Positions 35,424-44,401 of a stretch of 64,000 nucleotides of DNA are shown here, in pieces; the stretch's first letter is position 1, and every line of letters begins with the position of its first letter. Origin of the DNA: Maribacter arenosus (lineage in GTDB: Bacteria; Bacteroidota; Bacteroidia; Flavobacteriales; Flavobacteriaceae). Under the pieces are notes generated by a model that saw nothing but the letters and a program-made list of their open reading frames with translations, was not told where the DNA came from and did not search any database. The translations under genes and the position numbers were made by a program. Location of the stretch: assembly GCF_014610845.1 (NCBI RefSeq), contig NZ_JABTCG010000004.1, forward strand, positions 496,001-560,000. The letters are read 5' to 3'.

Positions 35424-37448
35424 TTATTCGAGTTTCAGGACAAAGGCTCCCTGTTCGCCCGTATAGTGAAAGGGAATCTTTTTGTGGTCGCAGGTCACTG
35501 CCCAGCGTTTTATATAACTACGATAATTACTGCCATCAGCGATCAATACCCCTGGGTGTAATGAGTCTATGAGTCGTTCAAGATTAAGTTTTGGGGATTG
35601 GGTCAATAACACAAAATCAGGATACTCATCCGATTCAAGAAACACGCTCGAACTATCAATAATGATCAATCTACTATGGTTCAAGCTAAAAGCATTTGCA
35701 AGGGGTTGGTACGTTGTGGTATGAATATTCTCCTTTATACTATAATCAGAAATAATCCTTGTTGATGAAGCACTATCAGGAGTGTATATCGTAAGATGTG
35801 CTCCGGATTGGTGCATTAAAATTGAATTCTTGGTTTGATGGGCAATCCATAGTTGTTCTTTGTTTTGGGTGCTGTCTTGTTTGTACAACGACCAAATTTG
35901 AAGACAAATAATACAGAGCAGTACCGAAACCAATCTTTTGAAAGTGAAGGTATGAATCATCCAAATCAATGCAATCATAAAGGTATAGGTCAAAACCATT
36001 TGAATGGAATCGAAAGGAATATTTTGAAAAATAAAGATTTCTTGTTGTGCTACCCAATCGATGAGCGTATTCATAAGACCGATTACTGAATTGTAAAGAC
36101 CAATCAGACTATCAGGAGCCAGATTCATTAACACTAGTACGATAACGATGATACCCATTCCGAGTATTAGCCCTAAAAAGGGGACAATCAATAAATTCGA
36201 CACAAAGAACAGTCCGGGAAATTGATGAAAATAGTATAAACTAATCGGTAGGACCCCGACTTGTGCGGCAATACTTACTGAAAGCAATTGCCATACTTTT
36301 TTAACCACCCATGGTTTTGGATTATAGAATTTCTGCAAAAGGGGATAAATCCAAACAATGGCAAAAACAGCAGCGTAACTCATTTGGAACCCAACGTTGA
36401 ACAAAAGCATAGGATCGATTACAAGCAAGATGAAGAACATGGATAAAGCCAGGATATTGAACGTATTACTAGGCCTATTTAAGTATAGGGCATAAGCCAC
36501 AAAACTGAACATGGTTACGGCCCGAACTACTGAAGCCGATAATCCGGCCAAAACGGCAAACCCCCATAGTAAGAATACAATTGCAATAAGTTTTAGGACC
36601 TTTCCTTTGGGTAGTAGTTCCATCGGACGCAAAAGAAATTCCAAAAATAAGAGGATAATACCGATATGTAGGCCAGATATCGCGAGGATATGAACAGCCC
36701 CAGCTTTTTTAAAAGCGGTATATGTTTCTTCTGTTATGTCATCCCTTTGGCCCAGAAACAAGGCCTGGATTATTCCGAACTCGTCCTCCCCGAAATTAGC
36801 TTGCGCTAATTGGGCACTGATTTTATCCCTTAAATGGGCGGTATAACCATTGAGGGTTCTTACCGGATGGTCATATCTAAGGAAATTATGCCTATTCAAA
36901 TATATTTGATGGTAGACTCCTTGTTGTTCCAAATAATTTTTGTAGTCAAATTGGTGAGGATTTAATGGAGGTTTGATGTCTACTTTATCCGCAAGTACAA
37001 TCAGTTCGTCATCAACATTAAATTTTCCATAGATCGGGTCAATGGCCAGATTCAATATGATTCTTCCAGAGGCTTTTTTGGTTTGATAATGCATTACTTC
37101 CGCGATAAAGCGATGCGAGAATGACGTAGGTTTTAAAACTTCAGTGATTTTCAATTTCCAGGTCTCTGACCCTTTTGATGTGATATGGGAATAATGGTCC
37201 GTTGCATTTTTAGGTTGGGCCAAGGTAAAAATCAGTATGCCAAGGAATATTGTCGTGCATGCGGCGATGATTCCGAAAGTCACGCCAATGGCTTTTTTTT
37301 GTTTAAAAAGGAGAATACCAAGAATCGATAACGAAACTAAAGTAAGCATAAAAGGAAGTCGAATCCCGGTATTTATAAAGTACCCTGTAAGGATTCCCAA
37401 TACCAAAAGTAGTGTTAGCTTTATAGGAATGAATTCCAGCAGCTTCAT
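35424..37448 (-). CDS. comEC: ComEC/Rec2-family DNA uptake channel protein
   Basis: A 674-residue polytopic protein. The N-terminus has membrane helices and a DUF4131-type extracytoplasmic domain (about 95-200); the competence domain follows (AGAVHILAISGLHIGIILLFLE near 250, AGLSASVVRAVTMF near 305, both diagnostic). The C-terminal portion (about 540-674) replaces the usual metallo-beta-lactamase domain but lacks any HxHxDH metal motif, so nuclease activity there is unlikely. It would carry single-stranded DNA across the inner membrane. Its start touches the upstream C40 peptidase stop codon. Confidence 0.88.
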   Translation of the reverse strand: MKLLEFIPIKLTLLLVLGILTGYFINTGIRLPFMLTLVSLSILGILLFKQKKAIGVTFGIIAACTTIFLGILIFTLAQPKNATDHYSHITSKGSETWKLKITEVLKPTSFSHRFIAEVMHYQTKKASGRIILNLAIDPIYGKFNVDDELIVLADKVDIKPPLNPHQFDYKNYLEQQGVYHQIYLNRHNFLRYDHPVRTLNGYTAHLRDKISAQLAQANFGEDEFGIIQALFLGQRDDITEETYTAFKKAGAVHILAISGLHIGIILLFLEFLLRPMELLPKGKVLKLIAIVFLLWGFAVLAGLSASVVRAVTMFSFVAYALYLNRPSNTFNILALSMFFILLVIDPMLLFNVGFQMSYAAVFAIVWIYPLLQKFYNPKPWVVKKVWQLLSVSIAAQVGVLPISLYYFHQFPGLFFVSNLLIVPFLGLILGMGIIVIVLVLMNLAPDSLIGLYNSVIGLMNTLIDWVAQQEIFIFQNIPFDSIQMVLTYTFMIALIWMIHTFTFKRLVSVLLCIICLQIWSLYKQDSTQNKEQLWIAHQTKNSILMHQSGAHLTIYTPDSASSTRIISDYSIKENIHTTTYQPLANAFSLNHSRLIIIDSSSVFLESDEYPDFVLLTQSPKLNLERLIDSLHPGVLIADGSNYRSYIKRWAVTCDHKKIPFHYTGEQGAFVLKLE

Positions 37449-38006
37449 TTATAGAACGCGGGTTGCTTTAACAAAAGAATAATTCCAATAACCCTCCCTC
37501 AGTGACGAAACGATGACCCCCCTCGAAGTTGAAGCATGTATGAATTTTATTTCGTCATTTTCGACTGCGACCACTAAGCCGACATGATTTATTTTTTTGC
37601 CTCTACGTGAGGTTTTAAAAAATAGGAGGTCACCTTTTTCAACCTGGTTCACATGTATGCGCTTTCCTTGGTTGGCCATTGCGGACGAAACCCTTGGAAA
37701 TGCAACGTCATTTTCTTTAAAAGCAACATACAAAAGCCCGGAGCAGTCCATACCTTTTTTTGTCGTGCCTCCATATTTATATCGTACTCCAGAGTATGTT
37801 AGGGCTGTATTGATAATGTCATTGACTTTCGATGGCGATGAATGGGCATCCAGGCCATCGGTCCCCTCATAACTTTCTTCAGAGCTTTGATTCTCCGGTG
37901 AGGCTTCAACGGTAATTTTACGCTCTTTGGCATATGTAGTTTTCTTTTTGGCAATACAACCGCCTAAAAAAATAAGGAGAATAATAAATGGGTATGTTCT
38001 TTTCAT
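37449..38006 (-). CDS. NlpC/P60 (C40) cell-wall peptidase, lipoprotein
   Basis: A 185-residue lipoprotein (hydrophobic stretch ending FLGGC, Cys17). The NlpC/P60 domain spans about 65-185: TKKGMDCSGLLYVAF carries the catalytic Cys, KINHVGLVVAV the His, and FIHAST the third polar residue. It would cut peptidoglycan stem peptides, usually between D-Glu and the diamino acid. The start codon lies inside an inverted repeat. The gene is directly joined to comEC, which may hint at wall remodelling for DNA uptake, but the pairing could be coincidental. Confidence 0.88.
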   Translation of the reverse strand: MKRTYPFIILLIFLGGCIAKKKTTYAKERKITVEASPENQSSEESYEGTDGLDAHSSPSKVNDIINTALTYSGVRYKYGGTTKKGMDCSGLLYVAFKENDVAFPRVSSAMANQGKRIHVNQVEKGDLLFFKTSRRGKKINHVGLVVAVENDEIKFIHASTSRGVIVSSLREGYWNYSFVKATRVL

Positions 38007-38032
38007 CCAAAGTTCGCAAATGGCCTTTGGAT
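38005..38032 (-). promoter_or_regulatory. Inverted repeat spanning the C40 peptidase start codon
   Basis: ATCCAAAG (38005-38012) and CTTTGGAT (38025-38032) are perfect 8-bp arms separated by 12 bases. The left arm overlaps the ATG (38004-38006). In RNA this could hide the start codon; in DNA it could be an operator. No factor is identified. Confidence 0.4.
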
Positions 38033-38039
38033 ATCAAAT

Positions 38040-39152
38040 TTAAACATTTTCTACAATTAGCTCTGCAGTTTTGGCGCTCGCACCTTTGCCTCCCAGCTTT
38101 TTTTCAAGTAGTTCATAGGCTTTTAGTTGATTTTCACGACTAGTGCCTTTTAATATTTTAGCGAGCTCGTTTCTTAAGTTTTTGCTGTTCAGGTCGTTCT
38201 GGATCAATTCTTTGACCACTTCCTTTTCCATGACAAGGTTCACTAAAGAAATATACTCCAAAGTAATAATGCGTTTTGCGATTTGATAAGACAACCAACT
38301 GGCCTTGTAACAAACCACTTGGGGAACTTTGAAAAGTGCGGTTTCCAGAGTGGCTGTGCCACTAGTGACCAACGCTGCGTGGGCGATGCTCAAAAGCCCA
38401 TAGGTTCTATTCGCTAAAAAACCAACATTGGAATCCTTTAAAAATGGGGCATAAAACCCATAATCCATACTCGGGGCCCCGCCAATGACAAAATGGTATT
38501 CGGGAAAGTACCCCGTTACGGATAACATAATCTTTAGCATTTTTTTCACTTCTTGTTTACGGCTACCTGGTAAGAGGGCAATAATCGGTTTTCCGTTATC
38601 CAAATTGTTTTCTATCCTAAAAATCTTCTCGTCGAAATCACCCCGATTCTCGATGGCGTCGATTAACGGATGGCCCACAAAATGTACAGGAAAGCCATGT
38701 TTTTTTTCGTAGAATGACTTTTCAAAAGGAAGAATGACGTACATAGCATCGATATTCTTCTTTATCCTATGGATACGGCTTTCCCGGGAAGCCCAAATTT
38801 GCGGAGATATATAATAATTGGTCTTGTAGTTTCTCGCTTTGGCCCATTCGGCGATTCTTAGGTTAAAGCCGGAAAAATCAATAAATATGATAACATCCGG
38901 ATGATAAGCGCTAATATCTTTCTTGCAGAATTTAATATTTTTAAAAATACTTCCTAGGTTCATGATCACTTCAAGAAAACCCATAAAGGCCATTTCTTTA
39001 TAGTGTTTCGCCAATGTACCTCCTGCTGCCTGCATAAGATCACCACCCCAGCATCTGATCTGGGCATCCGAATCATTTTGTTTCAACGCTTTGATCAAGT
39101 TGGCCCCATGAAGGTCCCCGGATGCTTCCCCTGCGATAATGTAGTATTTCAT
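38040..39152 (-). CDS. lpxB: Lipid-A-disaccharide synthase
   Basis: Joins UDP-2,3-diacylglucosamine and lipid X into the lipid A disaccharide at the inner membrane. The 370-residue protein starts MKYYIIAGEASGDLHGANLI, the classical LpxB N-terminus, and contains VGHPLIDAI, ALLPGSRKQEVKKML and SGTATLETALFKVPQVVCYKA, the UDP-sugar site. Length fits the family. It is followed by the C40 peptidase gene and preceded (1-base gap) by a small membrane protein gene. With LptC and LptE in the same window it adds to the lipopolysaccharide theme. Confidence 0.95.
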   Translation of the reverse strand: MKYYIIAGEASGDLHGANLIKALKQNDSDAQIRCWGGDLMQAAGGTLAKHYKEMAFMGFLEVIMNLGSIFKNIKFCKKDISAYHPDVIIFIDFSGFNLRIAEWAKARNYKTNYYISPQIWASRESRIHRIKKNIDAMYVILPFEKSFYEKKHGFPVHFVGHPLIDAIENRGDFDEKIFRIENNLDNGKPIIALLPGSRKQEVKKMLKIMLSVTGYFPEYHFVIGGAPSMDYGFYAPFLKDSNVGFLANRTYGLLSIAHAALVTSGTATLETALFKVPQVVCYKASWLSYQIAKRIITLEYISLVNLVMEKEVVKELIQNDLNSKNLRNELAKILKGTSRENQLKAYELLEKKLGGKGASAKTAELIVENV

Positions 39153-39153
39153 T

Positions 39154-39438
39154 TCAAAACACCTTATAATATAGAATCACCAGTGCAGTAAGAAGCGTGG
39201 CGATTAAAACCCCTTTTGCCCGTTGATCTCTTCGTATTTTCAAAAATCCAAAAAAGACCACTAAATTCAAAATTGCCCCAAGTGCAAGCAAACTTCCCAC
39301 ATGTCCATGCTGTATGGCAGCTTCAAAGGTATCTGCAATGCCAAAATCCGAGAATAATAAGATATAGGCCAAAGTGCCGATGGTATTTGCGATAACGCCA
39401 ACAATAAATCCAATGATAAGTTCTTTTTTTGTATTCAT
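39154..39438 (-). CDS. Small membrane protein of unknown function
   Basis: A 94-residue protein with three membrane helices (about 7-27, 43-62 and 74-92) and short charged loops (KIRRDQRAKG). I use the ATG at 39438; the frame is open to 39465 but only from a TTG. It sits between surE and lpxB, 1 base from lpxB, so it is probably co-transcribed with both. I do not recognise a functional family. Confidence 0.7.
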   Translation of the reverse strand: MNTKKELIIGFIVGVIANTIGTLAYILLFSDFGIADTFEAAIQHGHVGSLLALGAILNLVVFFGFLKIRRDQRAKGVLIATLLTALVILYYKVF

Positions 39439-39497
39439 GGGTCGAGTTTCAATTTCTAAGTTCAATTTTCAAGATGTTTTTCAATGATTTGTTACCA

Positions 39498-40271
39498 TTA
39501 CAAATCCCAAGTATTAAGTTCTTGTATGGCATGGTGTGCCGTTAGATCAAATTGGGTGGGTACGACGGAAACATAGCCATTGGCGAGGGCCCATTCATCT
39601 GTATCCTCTCCTTTGTCCAAAAGCTCAAATTCACCGGTCAGCCAATAGTACTCCTTTCCTCTGGGATTTGTACGTTTATCGAATTTCTCCTTCCAATTCG
39701 CTCGGGCTTGCCTACATATTTTTATCCCTTTAGGCAATCCATTTTCTATTTTAGGGATGTTCACGTTAAGCACCACCCCTTTGGGCAGCTTGTTTTTTAG
39801 TGCTTCACTTACGATACTTTCAATGGCCTCACCGGCTATTTCGAAATTAGCATCCCAGGCATAGTCGCATAACGAGAAACCAATCGCAGGCACGCCTTCA
39901 ATACCAGCTTCTATGGCAGCGCTCATAGTCCCAGAATAGATGACATTTATCGATGCGTTGGACCCATGATTGATACCACTAATACAAATATCCGGCCTTC
40001 GATCCAATATTTCTTGAAGCGCCAGTTTAACACAATCTGCAGGAGTACCACTACAACTGTATTCCTCAAAAGCACCATCGGTAAGATCTATATCGACTTT
40101 CGAAGAATATAAAGTATTGTCAACGGTAATTGCATGGCCCATCCCGGATTGCGGACTGTCAGGTGCCACCACTACGACCTTCCCAATTTCGGACATAAAA
40201 CGAATCAAGGCCCTAAGTCCTGGAGCTGTAATTCCGTCATCATTGGTAACCAAGATCAGTGGTTTTTCCAT
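39498..40271 (-). CDS. surE: 5'/3'-nucleotidase SurE
   Basis: Dephosphorylates nucleoside monophosphates with a divalent metal. The 257-residue protein opens with ILVTNDDGITAPGL, where Asp11 and Asp12 bind the metal; SGTPADCVKLAL and ISGINHGSNASINVIYSGTMSAA complete the active site. Starting at ATG 40271 places the family motif at the usual position; a TTG at 40292 lies inside the promoter and is rejected. It heads a leftward operon with the small membrane protein and lpxB. Confidence 0.95.
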   Translation of the reverse strand: MEKPLILVTNDDGITAPGLRALIRFMSEIGKVVVVAPDSPQSGMGHAITVDNTLYSSKVDIDLTDGAFEEYSCSGTPADCVKLALQEILDRRPDICISGINHGSNASINVIYSGTMSAAIEAGIEGVPAIGFSLCDYAWDANFEIAGEAIESIVSEALKNKLPKGVVLNVNIPKIENGLPKGIKICRQARANWKEKFDKRTNPRGKEYYWLTGEFELLDKGEDTDEWALANGYVSVVPTQFDLTAHHAIQELNTWDL

Positions 40272-40288
40272 AAAATATACTTTATTGG

Positions 40289-40323
40289 GCAAAAATACGT
40301 TTAAAAAAACAGATGTTCCCCAA
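40289..40323 (-). promoter_or_regulatory. Promoter of the surE-lpxB operon
   Basis: On the minus strand TTG (40323-40321) is followed after 23 bases by TATTTTTGC (40297-40289), an exact -7 match. The ATG is 18 bases downstream of the -7 element, so the leader is short. Confidence 0.6.
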
Positions 40324-40362
40324 TGGCGTTTAACAAAAATTTAATGCCCGAGGCTTGAGTGC

Positions 40363-40378
40363 TGGCACGGTTTTTTCT
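40363..40378 (+). promoter_or_regulatory. Sigma-54-like promoter upstream of prc
   Basis: TGGCACGGTTTTTTCT matches the sigma-54 consensus TGGCACG-N4-TTGCW except that the -12 GC reads TC. The -24 half is perfect. It lies about 97 bases before the prc start, on the coding strand, in a gene-free gap. A sigma-54 activator gene is present at 61993-63261. Confidence 0.42.
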
Positions 40379-40474
40379 GTATATTAGGGAATTGGATATA
40401 CCCTTTGTCAAGACAATAGGGAATCCAGGATTATTAATTAGAAAGGATTAGTATTAAATAGCAAAGAATATTAT

Positions 40475-42664
40475 ATGAAAAGGAATCTAGCCTATGCCCT
40501 AATTGTAATGCTTGTTGCGGTCGCATCTTGCAGTTTTACCAAACAGTCTTTTGAGAATGATGACAAGGATAAATTATTGTTAGACCTGATTACTTATGTT
40601 TTGGAAAGAGGCCACTACGAACCCAAGTCTATCGATGATGATTTTTCAGTGCAAGTATTTGAGGATTTTATAGATGTTCTCGATCCCACCAAAAGATATT
40701 TCTTAGAGAGTGATATCATGGAGTTTGAAAAATATAAATTTCAAATCGATGACCAAATCAATAATACCGATATCACCTTTTTCAATGTGGTCTACGATCG
40801 CCTCATGGAACGAATGAACGATGCGAAGAATATATATAAGGAGGTATTGGAGGACCCATTTGATTATTCTTTGGATGAAAGCATAAGCATTAAATATGAG
40901 GAGGAACCATTTGCGAGATCAAAAACCGAACTTAAAGAACGATGGAGAAAACAATTGAAGTACGCTACCTTGGGCACCTATGACTCCAAGCTGACACAAT
41001 CTGTTAAGTCGCCTAAGGTTAAAAGGGAAATGAAGAATGACCAAGTTATTACGAACATAGAAGTTCCCGAAACTGTAGATGAAGAAGTCATTAAGGCATT
41101 AACACCAGAAGAAGCTGAAAAGGCGGCTAGGGAAAGCACCAAGAAAACCTTAGACGAATTTTTCGATTTCATTGACGATTTGGAACGAAAGGATTGGTTT
41201 GTACAGTATATCAATACCATTGTAGACGAATTTGACCCACATACATTTTATTTTGCACCTGATGACAAGGAGAAGTTCGATGTAAGTATGTCTGGTAAGT
41301 TCGAGGGCATTGGTGCACGCTTACAAAAGAAACCCGAAGGGGCCAAGATTGTTGAGATTATTTCCGGGGGACCGGTTTGGAGGGACCAACGATTGGAAGT
41401 TGGGGATGAGATTATCAGAGTTGGCCAAGATGGGGAAGACCCTATAGATATTGTTGGTATGCGATTGGATGACGCTATTAAATTGATCAAAGGGCCAGAA
41501 GGTACCGTAGTCGATTTAACGGTCAGAAAAGTCGATGGCTCAATCGAGGTTATCTCTTTGACCAGGGACGTTGTAGAACTGGAGGAATCATATGCCAAAT
41601 CGGCTAATATCATTAAAGGGGACCAAAAATTCGGACTGATTAACCTACCTAAATTCTATGTCGATTTTAATGATTATTCAGAACGAAATGCGGCAACCGA
41701 TGTTGCCAAGGAGGTTGAACGATTAAAACAGGAAGGTGCCGAAGGTTTAATTCTAGATCTTCGTGATAACGGTGGAGGATCATTAAAAACAGTGGTTGAA
41801 ATGGCCGGACTGTTCATAAAAGATGGTCCAATTGTACAAGTACGATCTAATGGAAAAGGAAAAGATGTTTATGATGATAAGGATGAGCGTATTCAGTGGG
41901 ATGGTCCACTTGTAATTCTGGTCAATGAGCTTTCAGCCTCGGCTTCGGAAATTTTGGCTGCCGCTATGCAAGATTATAAACGCGCTATTGTAATCGGAAG
42001 TAAACAAACCTTTGGTAAGGGAACCGTACAAAATGTAATCCCATTAGACAATATTGTTCGGAGTAATGAACATGGTGATTTGGGAGCCATTAAACTGACC
42101 ACCCAGAAGTTTTATAGGATCAATGGTGGCTCTACTCAATTGGAAGGGGTTAAAAGTGATGTTGTGGTTCCCGATAAATACAGTTATATCGATTTGGGGG
42201 AACGAGATCAGTCGAACCCATTGAAATGGGATAAGATTTCCCCAGCAGAGTATAAGATTTGGGATGGTTATATCGATTACGAGCAAACCATCGCAAATAG
42301 TAAAAAACGAATGGCAGAGAACAATCAAATAAAATTAATCGAAGAAAATGCCAAATGGATCAAAGAAGAGCAGGACGAGAATGTTATTTCTCTAAATTAT
42401 AACATTTATAAATCGGAAGAGAAGAAAGACAAGACCAAATCAGATTATTTCAAATCAATGACGGAATATGATTCCAAATTGACTTTCAAGTCGTTGAAGT
42501 ATGAGGAGGAATTGTTTACACAAGATATGGATTTAAGGGAAAAAAGAGATCGATGGCATAAAAATCTGGCCAAGGATGTCTATATTGAAGAGGCTGTCAA
42601 TGTGTTGCAGGACCTTAAAATCAACAATCTAAAGCAAGCTAAATTAGCTAGTTTAAAGGGATAG
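40475..42664 (+). CDS. prc: Tail-specific (C-terminal processing) protease
   Basis: A 729-residue periplasmic serine protease that degrades or trims proteins from their C-termini. It has a lipoprotein signal ending VASC (Cys19), an N-terminal helical domain, a PDZ domain (about 250-345), and the S41 protease core: GLILDLRDNGGG near 427, the Ser cluster SASASE (487-491) and Lys515 in TFGKGT. A C-terminal DUF3340-type domain follows, as in E. coli Prc. It has its own promoter region and a terminator, so it is probably monocistronic. In other bacteria it controls cell-wall hydrolases, which would fit the amidase genes here. Confidence 0.92.
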   Translation: MKRNLAYALIVMLVAVASCSFTKQSFENDDKDKLLLDLITYVLERGHYEPKSIDDDFSVQVFEDFIDVLDPTKRYFLESDIMEFEKYKFQIDDQINNTDITFFNVVYDRLMERMNDAKNIYKEVLEDPFDYSLDESISIKYEEEPFARSKTELKERWRKQLKYATLGTYDSKLTQSVKSPKVKREMKNDQVITNIEVPETVDEEVIKALTPEEAEKAARESTKKTLDEFFDFIDDLERKDWFVQYINTIVDEFDPHTFYFAPDDKEKFDVSMSGKFEGIGARLQKKPEGAKIVEIISGGPVWRDQRLEVGDEIIRVGQDGEDPIDIVGMRLDDAIKLIKGPEGTVVDLTVRKVDGSIEVISLTRDVVELEESYAKSANIIKGDQKFGLINLPKFYVDFNDYSERNAATDVAKEVERLKQEGAEGLILDLRDNGGGSLKTVVEMAGLFIKDGPIVQVRSNGKGKDVYDDKDERIQWDGPLVILVNELSASASEILAAAMQDYKRAIVIGSKQTFGKGTVQNVIPLDNIVRSNEHGDLGAIKLTTQKFYRINGGSTQLEGVKSDVVVPDKYSYIDLGERDQSNPLKWDKISPAEYKIWDGYIDYEQTIANSKKRMAENNQIKLIEENAKWIKEEQDENVISLNYNIYKSEEKKDKTKSDYFKSMTEYDSKLTFKSLKYEEELFTQDMDLREKRDRWHKNLAKDVYIEEAVNVLQDLKINNLKQAKLASLKG

Positions 42665-42689
42665 CACCTTTGTACATAAAACATGAATG

Positions 42690-42714
42690 AACCCTGCCCC
42701 TTAAAGGCAGGGTT
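42690..42714 (+). terminator. Terminator-like hairpin after prc
   Basis: AACCCTGCC and GGCAGGGTT form a perfect 9-bp stem with a 7-base loop, 25 bases past the prc stop. The T-tract is short (TTTATTAATT), so termination may be incomplete. Confidence 0.65.
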
Positions 42715-42871
42715 TATTAATTGTATCTGTATAATATCAAAACTTCGGGAAAGCGGACATCAAGGTAATTTTTAGACCCGTTTGGTGGCTAAATAGTATA
42801 TGAAAATACGGTCGTGCATTTGACAGCCCCATGTAAAATAGACTATAAGTACCCAATCGGCCTAAAAAGAA

Positions 42872-42903
42872 AAGTGCCCCGCATTGCAAAATGCGGGGCA
42901 CTT
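42872..42903 (-). terminator. Intrinsic terminator of the sugar transporter gene
   Basis: A perfect 14-bp stem (AAGTGCCCCGCATT with AATGCGGGGCACTT) closes a 4-base loop. On the minus strand it continues into TTCTTTTTA, and it lies about 47 bases beyond the transporter stop codon. Confidence 0.85.
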
Positions 42904-42949
42904 CATCGTTCATTATCCAAGCATCGGAAAGTATTCGTTCTAAGGATCT

Positions 42950-44401
42950 TTATTTCCTTTCGAACAAGGCTTCCATTTCCTCCAAGGTCTTCCCTTTGGT
43001 TTCAGGGATATATTTGTACACAAATAAGATGATAATCACAATAAAGACCGAGAATAGAAAATAGGGTAGGGCATTGTTCCAAGTACCTCCATCCATAATC
43101 AATCTATTGGCATCACTCTCAACCACCATTGGAAAGGTTTGAGAGACAAAATAATTTGCCAGCCACTGAGCGGCAACTGCGACTGCCATCGCCGCACTTC
43201 TTATCTTATTAGGGAATATTTCAGATAAAAGTACCCATACAATAGGACCCATTGACATGGCAAACGAACCGATGAAAATGAGGATTCCGATGAGACTAAT
43301 GATACCTTCAGTAGTTGAAATGGTTGGTAATCCGGCTGAATTTACACCTGCATAATCGCTAAAATACAGTGTAAAGCCCATCAGTAAAAATCCAACTAGC
43401 ATTCCAAAACCACCAATGATCAATAGAGGTTTTCTACCCAATTTGTCAACCGTGAACATCGCTATAAACGTGAATAACAAGTTTACCGTTGCCAGCAAGA
43501 TTTGTTGCAAGAGAACATCATCTTGTCCAAAACCAAGGGCTTGCTCAAAAATATCGGCACCGTAATATAGTACCGCATTTATTCCCGTAAATTGTTGCAA
43601 TACAGATAATACCGTACCTATAATTACAATCGGAAGCATGGTTTTGTTGAATATCGAGGCTTTTTTCTTCGTGCTTTCCGCTTTAATATTGTCCCTTATT
43701 TCCTTAATTTCCTTAGCTGCAATTTCCTCACCATGTATTCTAATCAATATATTTGCAGCTTCATCTTCTCTTCCCTTGATCATAAGCCAACGTGGACTCT
43801 TGGGTACAAAGAACAACAAGACCAAGAAAAGACCGGCTGGCACCAATTCTGACCAGAACATATTTCGCCATCCAAAAGCGATATTCTCACTCTCACTTAG
43901 ATCTGACCCTATAAAATAGGTGACCAAGAAAACTACGAAGAAGCCGATTACCACGGCCAATTGATAAAACGTTACTAGTATTCCCCTATTTTTTGCAGGT
44001 GCAATCTCAGCGATATACATCGGAGCGTTCATTGATGCAATACCAATGGCAACCCCACCAATAAGCCTAAAAATGACCAATAAAGTGGTTGATTCTGGCA
44101 ACATACTAGGTAAACCTGACCCCCATGCTGAAATTGTAAAAAGGATGGCGGCAATGATCAAGGAATTTTTTCGACCTATGGCCTTACTTATAATACCTGC
44201 TGAGGCTGCACCAGCCAAGGCTCCCAATAGGGCGCTACTTACAATAAAACCTTTTAGGGCTCCAGTAAGTTCAAAATATTTTGAAAAGTAGAATTGCGTA
44301 CCATTGATTACGCCTGTATCATAACCAAACAACAATCCCCCAAGGGTGATCACTATGGTTATAAAATAAATATTGATTTTTGTTGTTGATGTTTTACCCA
44401 T
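42950..44401 (-). CDS. Sugar porter family MFS transporter
   Basis: A 483-residue, 12-helix proton/sugar symporter of the XylE/GLUT type. Markers are GYDTGVINGTQFY in helix 1, the loop RxGRR-type KAIGRKNSL, RLIGGVAIGIASMNAPMYIAE in helix 4, PKSPRWLMIKGREDEA at the middle, QQFTGINAVLYYGADIF in helix 7, and a C-terminal PETKGKTLEEME. Hexose or xylose import is likely; the sugar is not determined. It stands alone with its own long upstream region and a strong terminator. Confidence 0.9.
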   Translation of the reverse strand: MGKTSTTKINIYFITIVITLGGLLFGYDTGVINGTQFYFSKYFELTGALKGFIVSSALLGALAGAASAGIISKAIGRKNSLIIAAILFTISAWGSGLPSMLPESTTLLVIFRLIGGVAIGIASMNAPMYIAEIAPAKNRGILVTFYQLAVVIGFFVVFLVTYFIGSDLSESENIAFGWRNMFWSELVPAGLFLVLLFFVPKSPRWLMIKGREDEAANILIRIHGEEIAAKEIKEIRDNIKAESTKKKASIFNKTMLPIVIIGTVLSVLQQFTGINAVLYYGADIFEQALGFGQDDVLLQQILLATVNLLFTFIAMFTVDKLGRKPLLIIGGFGMLVGFLLMGFTLYFSDYAGVNSAGLPTISTTEGIISLIGILIFIGSFAMSMGPIVWVLLSEIFPNKIRSAAMAVAVAAQWLANYFVSQTFPMVVESDANRLIMDGGTWNNALPYFLFSVFIVIIILFVYKYIPETKGKTLEEMEALFERK

